This document shows, one piece after another, positions 61,008-64,000 of a stretch of 64,000 bases of DNA (positions are counted from its first letter, which is position 1; each line of letters begins with the position of its first letter). Made by a program: the position numbers and the translations under genes. Under the pieces are notes generated by a model. That model saw only the letters and a list, made by a program, of their open reading frames with translations. It ran no database searches and had not been told where the DNA came from. Where the stretch lies: NCBI GenBank assembly GCA_049604415.1, contig JBMYTN010000002.1:1-64000 (forward strand), written 5' to 3'. This stretch comes from JBMYTN01 sp049604415 (GTDB lineage Bacteria > Pseudomonadota > Alphaproteobacteria > Rhodospirillales > Rhodospirillaceae).

Positions 61008-61760
61008 ATGATGGTCAAAAGCGAGGCACCGTATCAGTTGGTCCATGCCAATAGGTGTCGCCAGGCTTATCGGGACTTGGTGGCCGCCCGCCCGGAACTG
61101 TTTGACAATAGCGGCGGTTCAGAGGCCATCACCATTGTCCTGGAAGAGGCCGAGATCGATGCGATTGAGCAGGAGATGGCCCGCCGTCTGGCATCCCAGG
61201 GGCTGCCCGTCAGTTGGGCGACCATTGGGGTTCTCAGCGAAGATCAATATGCTTGGCTGGTGCGTGATGCGGTGCGATTCGGGGATGGCAGTCCGGGAAC
61301 TTATTTTCGCCTGATTGCCAAGCCTTGGCAGGTCAATGGGGTAGTGGTGATCCCCATCCTTGACCAGGGTCCGGACCAGGGGTTGGTTCTGATCCGCCAA
61401 TATCGCCATGCGACCCGGTCTTGGCAGTGGGAGTTCCCGCGTGGACGCATCGATCCAGGCGATCAGGCCGAGGCTGCGGCCCGCAAGGAGGCATTTGAAG
61501 AGGCCGGGGCGATAGTGGATGCCTTAACCCCCTTGGGGGAGGTGCACACCACTGCTGGATTGACCTCCGAATGCTTGGCATTGTTCGCCGCCCGAACCGA
61601 CCGGATTGGATCAGGATCCGCTGCGGAAAGCATTGCAGATCCGGTGGTGCTGCGCCCGCAGGCCATCGAGGCCATGATTGCAGACGGTCAGATCAGCTGT
61701 GGCATCAGCATCACTGCCTATTTTCGCGCTAAATTGGCCGGGCTCCTGGAAAGCCTATAG
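61008..61760 (+). CDS. NUDIX hydrolase
   Basis: A 250-residue protein. The C-terminal half (about 110-225) is a NUDIX domain related to ADP-ribose pyrophosphatases: LIRQYRHATRSWQWEFPRG, then the box GRIDPGDQAEAAARKEAFEE with AG after it, in which the usual first Glu is Asp and the Arg before Glu is Lys. AGLTSECLALFAA follows. The N-terminal 100 residues are a separate region with no recognised family (CRQAYRDLVAARPELFDNSG). The ATG at 61008 has GGAGTGAG upstream at a long distance; a TTG at 60930 is in frame. Substrate unknown. It converges with the FAD dehydrogenase gene. Confidence 0.85.
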   Translation: MMVKSEAPYQLVHANRCRQAYRDLVAARPELFDNSGGSEAITIVLEEAEIDAIEQEMARRLASQGLPVSWATIGVLSEDQYAWLVRDAVRFGDGSPGTYFRLIAKPWQVNGVVVIPILDQGPDQGLVLIRQYRHATRSWQWEFPRGRIDPGDQAEAAARKEAFEEAGAIVDALTPLGEVHTTAGLTSECLALFAARTDRIGSGSAAESIADPVVLRPQAIEAMIADGQISCGISITAYFRAKLAGLLESL

Positions 61761-61790
61761 CAGCGTCTATGCCGTGGCGGGTCTCGGGCG

Positions 61791-63203
61791 TTACGCCACA
61801 ACCTTGCCGGGGTTCATCAGATTGCGTGGGTCGATGGCCTTTTTGACCGCCCGCATCAGATCCAGCTCCAAAGGCGCTTTGTAATGCTCCAGCTCTTCGA
61901 CCTTTAGGCTGCCAATGCCATGTTCAGCGCTGATCGAGCCGTTCATATCGACGACGATGTCATGCACGATCCGGTTCATGTCTTCCCACTTCGCCAAATA
62001 GCTTTGCGGATCCATGTCCTCGGGCTGGGTCAAATTATAATGCACATTGCCATCACCCACATGGCCAAACGGGCAGGGCCGTAACCCCGGTAAAGCTGCG
62101 GTAACGGCGTCATTGGCCCGGGCGATAAACTCAGGCACCCGGCTGACCGGGACCGAGACGTCATGCTTGATCGAAGCGCCCTCATGTTTTTGCGCTTCCG
62201 GCAGCCCTTCCCGGATCCGCCAGAGACCATGGGCTTGGTCCAAGCTTTCGGCAATCACCGCATCAGCGATCAGTTCCGTTTCGAAGGCGGTTTCCAGAAT
62301 GGTTTCAAAGACCGTGCGCAGGTCCGCATTTTCCCGGCTGGAGGACAGCTCGATCAGGGCATACCAGTCATGGGCGTCCTCCAGCGGATTGCGCACGCCA
62401 TCCAGATGCTTTTCCGCGATCTCCATTCCGAACCGGCCGATCAACTCAAAGGCATCGACCAGATCTCCGGATTGACGTCGGGCCAGGGACAGCAGCTTAG
62501 GGGCTGCCTCCAAATCGGAGAGGGCGCACAGCGCTGTTTGCTTTTCCTTGGCCTTCGGGAACAGTTTCAGAACCGCCCGGGTGATGATGCCCAATGTGCC
62601 CTCGGAGCCGACAAAGAGATGCTTTAGCGCATAGCCGGTATTGTCCTTGCCCAGAGCTTTTAGGCCGTTCCAGATCTGGCCGTCGGGCAACACCACTTCC
62701 AGGCCCAAGACCAAATCCCGGGTGTTGCCATAGCGCAAAACATTTACCCCTCCGGCATTGGAGGACAGATTGCCGCCGATTTGGCAGGTGCCCTCAGCAC
62801 CCAAGGAGAGGGGGAACAGGCAATCGGCCTCATCGGCGGCTTTTTGCAGGTCCTGCAAGATACAGCCCGCCTCCACGGTCATGGTGTGTTCGACCGGGTC
62901 AATGGCGAGGATTCGGTTCATCCGCCCAGTGGCCAGGATGACTTGGCCGGATGCGGAGACGGCTCCGCCCACAAGGCCCGTATTGCCGCCTTGGGGAACA
63001 ATGCTCACCCCTGCCGCGTGGCACAGCCGCACCACCTCGGCGCATTCCTCGGTGTTGGCCGGTCGGACCACCACGGTCGCTGCTCCCTGGAACAAGCCCC
63101 GTTCCTCGGCCAGATAGGGCGCAAGGTCGGTGGTTTCGGTCAGCAAGCCTTTGGGGCCAAGCAGGGTGGACAGCGCGTCCAGCAAAGTGCTGGGAACGGA
63201 CAT
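61791..63203 (-). CDS. FAD-linked D-2-hydroxyacid dehydrogenase (GlcD/D-lactate/D-2-HG type)
   Basis: The 470-residue flavoenzyme has the PCMH-type FAD fold: VVVRPANTEECAEVVRLCHA, VSIVPQGGNTGLVGGAV (the FAD-binding PxGGxTGLxGG motif), MTVEAGCILQDLQKAA and the NLSSNAGGVNVLRYGNTRDLV block. The catalytic C-terminus has CPFGHVGDGNVHYNL and SAEHGIGSLKVEEL, typical of D-lactate or D-2-hydroxyglutarate dehydrogenases. GGAGG precedes the ATG at 63203. The exact acid oxidised cannot be decided between D-lactate, D-2-hydroxyglutarate and glycolate; glyoxalase II elsewhere in the window produces D-lactate. Confidence 0.92.
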   Translation of the reverse strand: MSVPSTLLDALSTLLGPKGLLTETTDLAPYLAEERGLFQGAATVVVRPANTEECAEVVRLCHAAGVSIVPQGGNTGLVGGAVSASGQVILATGRMNRILAIDPVEHTMTVEAGCILQDLQKAADEADCLFPLSLGAEGTCQIGGNLSSNAGGVNVLRYGNTRDLVLGLEVVLPDGQIWNGLKALGKDNTGYALKHLFVGSEGTLGIITRAVLKLFPKAKEKQTALCALSDLEAAPKLLSLARRQSGDLVDAFELIGRFGMEIAEKHLDGVRNPLEDAHDWYALIELSSSRENADLRTVFETILETAFETELIADAVIAESLDQAHGLWRIREGLPEAQKHEGASIKHDVSVPVSRVPEFIARANDAVTAALPGLRPCPFGHVGDGNVHYNLTQPEDMDPQSYLAKWEDMNRIVHDIVVDMNGSISAEHGIGSLKVEELEHYKAPLELDLMRAVKKAIDPRNLMNPGKVVA

Positions 63204-63279
63204 GGGGCAAACCTCCAAATCGTGATCCCCCCATTTAAGGTATTTTTTGCCAAATCTGAACAGCGATTAGTCCAGTTGA

Positions 63280-64000
63280 CTAGTCTCGCGGTGCCGCAGC
63301 ACGGCGCAATCGGTCCAGAATAGCCAGGCCAATGCCGGTTTCCGGGATCGGGGCCACGGCAATGCCTTTTGGATCCTGAGCATCCAGAGCACGCAGGCTG
63401 GCGAACAAATTGGCCGCTGCCTCGACCAAATCGCCGGTGGGGGAGAGATCAAAATCTGCGGCTTCGGTACCGTCGAACCCGAGCAGGCACCAACCGGGCT
63501 CTGGAATTGCGACACAGTCCAGGCGGACCGGCGCGCGCGGCGCATAATGGGACAGCAGCCGTCCGGGCGAGCGCGGCGCGCTTGGGTCTTCCTGCTCGGC
63601 AAACGCCGGTTCATAGCCGAGAATTGGGGCCAGATCCTGCGGGGTGACACTGCCCGGGCGCAGCAGTTCCGCCTTCGCACCGCTCAGATCCAAAATCGTG
63701 CTTTCCAATCCCACCGCACAGGGGCCGCCATCCAAGATCCGGCAGGTCTCAGGCCCTAAGCTGTCGCGGACATGGTCCGGTCGGGTTGGGCTGACATCAC
63801 CGGATCGATTGGCGCTGGGGGCGGCCAAAGGACGGCCAACACGGTGCAACAGCGCTTGCGCCAGCCCGTGGTCGGGGCAACGCACGGCCACCGTGTCCAG
63901 ACCGGCGGAGACCAACAGGGACAGGTCTCGGCCCGCTGGACTCGAAGGCTTAGACAGCCTTGGTAGCACCAGCGTTAGGGCTCCGGGCCAGAACCGCTCG
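63280..64000 (-). CDS. Threonylcarbamoyl-AMP synthase (Sua5), 5' end cut off by the window
   Basis: This frame runs off the right edge, so the start and the first roughly 100 residues are missing. Visible are the end of the YrdC domain (ERFWPGALTLVLPRLSK, VAVRCPDHGLAQALLHRVGR, PLAAPSANRSGDVSPT, LDGGPCAVGLESTILDLSG), the linker SPGRLLSHYAP and the C-terminal Sua5 domain. The pattern is that of full-length Sua5, which makes the tRNA t6A precursor from threonine, bicarbonate and ATP. It reads away from the FAD dehydrogenase start on the same strand, 76 bases upstream. Intact in what is present. Confidence 0.92.
   Translation of the reverse strand, partial: ERFWPGALTLVLPRLSKPSSPAGRDLSLLVSAGLDTVAVRCPDHGLAQALLHRVGRPLAAPSANRSGDVSPTRPDHVRDSLGPETCRILDGGPCAVGLESTILDLSGAKAELLRPGSVTPQDLAPILGYEPAFAEQEDPSAPRSPGRLLSHYAPRAPVRLDCVAIPEPGWCLLGFDGTEAADFDLSPTGDLVEAAANLFASLRALDAQDPKGIAVAPIPETGIGLAILDRLRRAAAPRD

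Noticed and set aside
1..64000. CRISPR arrays, tRNA/rRNA genes, insertion sequences, prophage
   Set aside because: No regularly spaced repeats, cloverleaf-like sequences, transposases, integrases or phage structural genes were seen on either strand.

Overview
The window is a gene-dense, high-GC chromosomal segment. The gene set points to an alphaproteobacterium, most likely of the Rhodospirillales type: an RquA-like rhodoquinone enzyme, a chorismate mutase-HisC-TyrC operon, MetX/MetW, a bactofilin, cytochrome c', DUF6134 and NADP-isocitrate dehydrogenase. This placement is inferred from gene content; no rRNA or tRNA gene is present to confirm it. About 57 protein genes are supported. I saw no tRNA, rRNA, CRISPR array or insertion sequence.

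Layout. 0.1-6.5 kb: transporters (LysE, AEC), an NADH pyrophosphatase overlapping an ELM1-like gene, a glutathione transferase, glyoxalase II and a methyltransferase. 6.3-12.4 kb: methionine (a fused MetX-MetW protein) and, divergently, tyrosine/phenylalanine biosynthesis (chorismate mutase, HisC, TyrC). 12.5-18.1 kb: a dikinase-like protein, a PAP2 phosphatase, an acyltransferase and a methyltransferase; the acyltransferase promoter carries two TetR-type palindromes. 18.1-25.8 kb is the accessory part. It holds an AT-rich unknown gene joined to an Xre antitoxin and RES toxin pair, an FkbM methyltransferase, a cytochrome c'/b561 pair, a low-GC AAA ATPase-DUF4276 pair that looks like a phage-defence module, and a MarR-LysE pair with a 38-bp palindrome. 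25.8-34.3 kb is core metabolism: guaA, icd, an M16 protease, thrC, an M32 carboxypeptidase and elbB.

34.4-43.0 kb: an EAL-CBS-GGDEF protein, a NarL-type response regulator, a COQ10/RatA-like protein, RquA, a bactofilin and a 1101-residue membrane-anchored coiled-coil protein resembling polarity factors such as TipN. 43.0-52.6 kb: a serine hydrolase, a LOG protein, several envelope proteins, psd-pssA for phosphatidylethanolamine synthesis, and an SDR-NTF2-DUF6134 operon. 52.6-57.7 kb: the conserved exonuclease/cNMP-CBS-DUF294/sodium-solute symporter/DUF4212 neighbourhood. 58.4-64.0 kb: a TPR sulfotransferase, an Xre regulator, a NUDIX hydrolase, a D-2-hydroxyacid dehydrogenase of the FAD type, and a Sua5 gene cut by the window end.

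The best candidates for something undescribed are the four-gene array 18.3-21.4 kb (unknown protein, Xre, RES, FkbM) with its internal composition break, and the palindrome-controlled acyltransferase/PAP2/dikinase operon. All functional statements are by reading motifs; no database search was possible.
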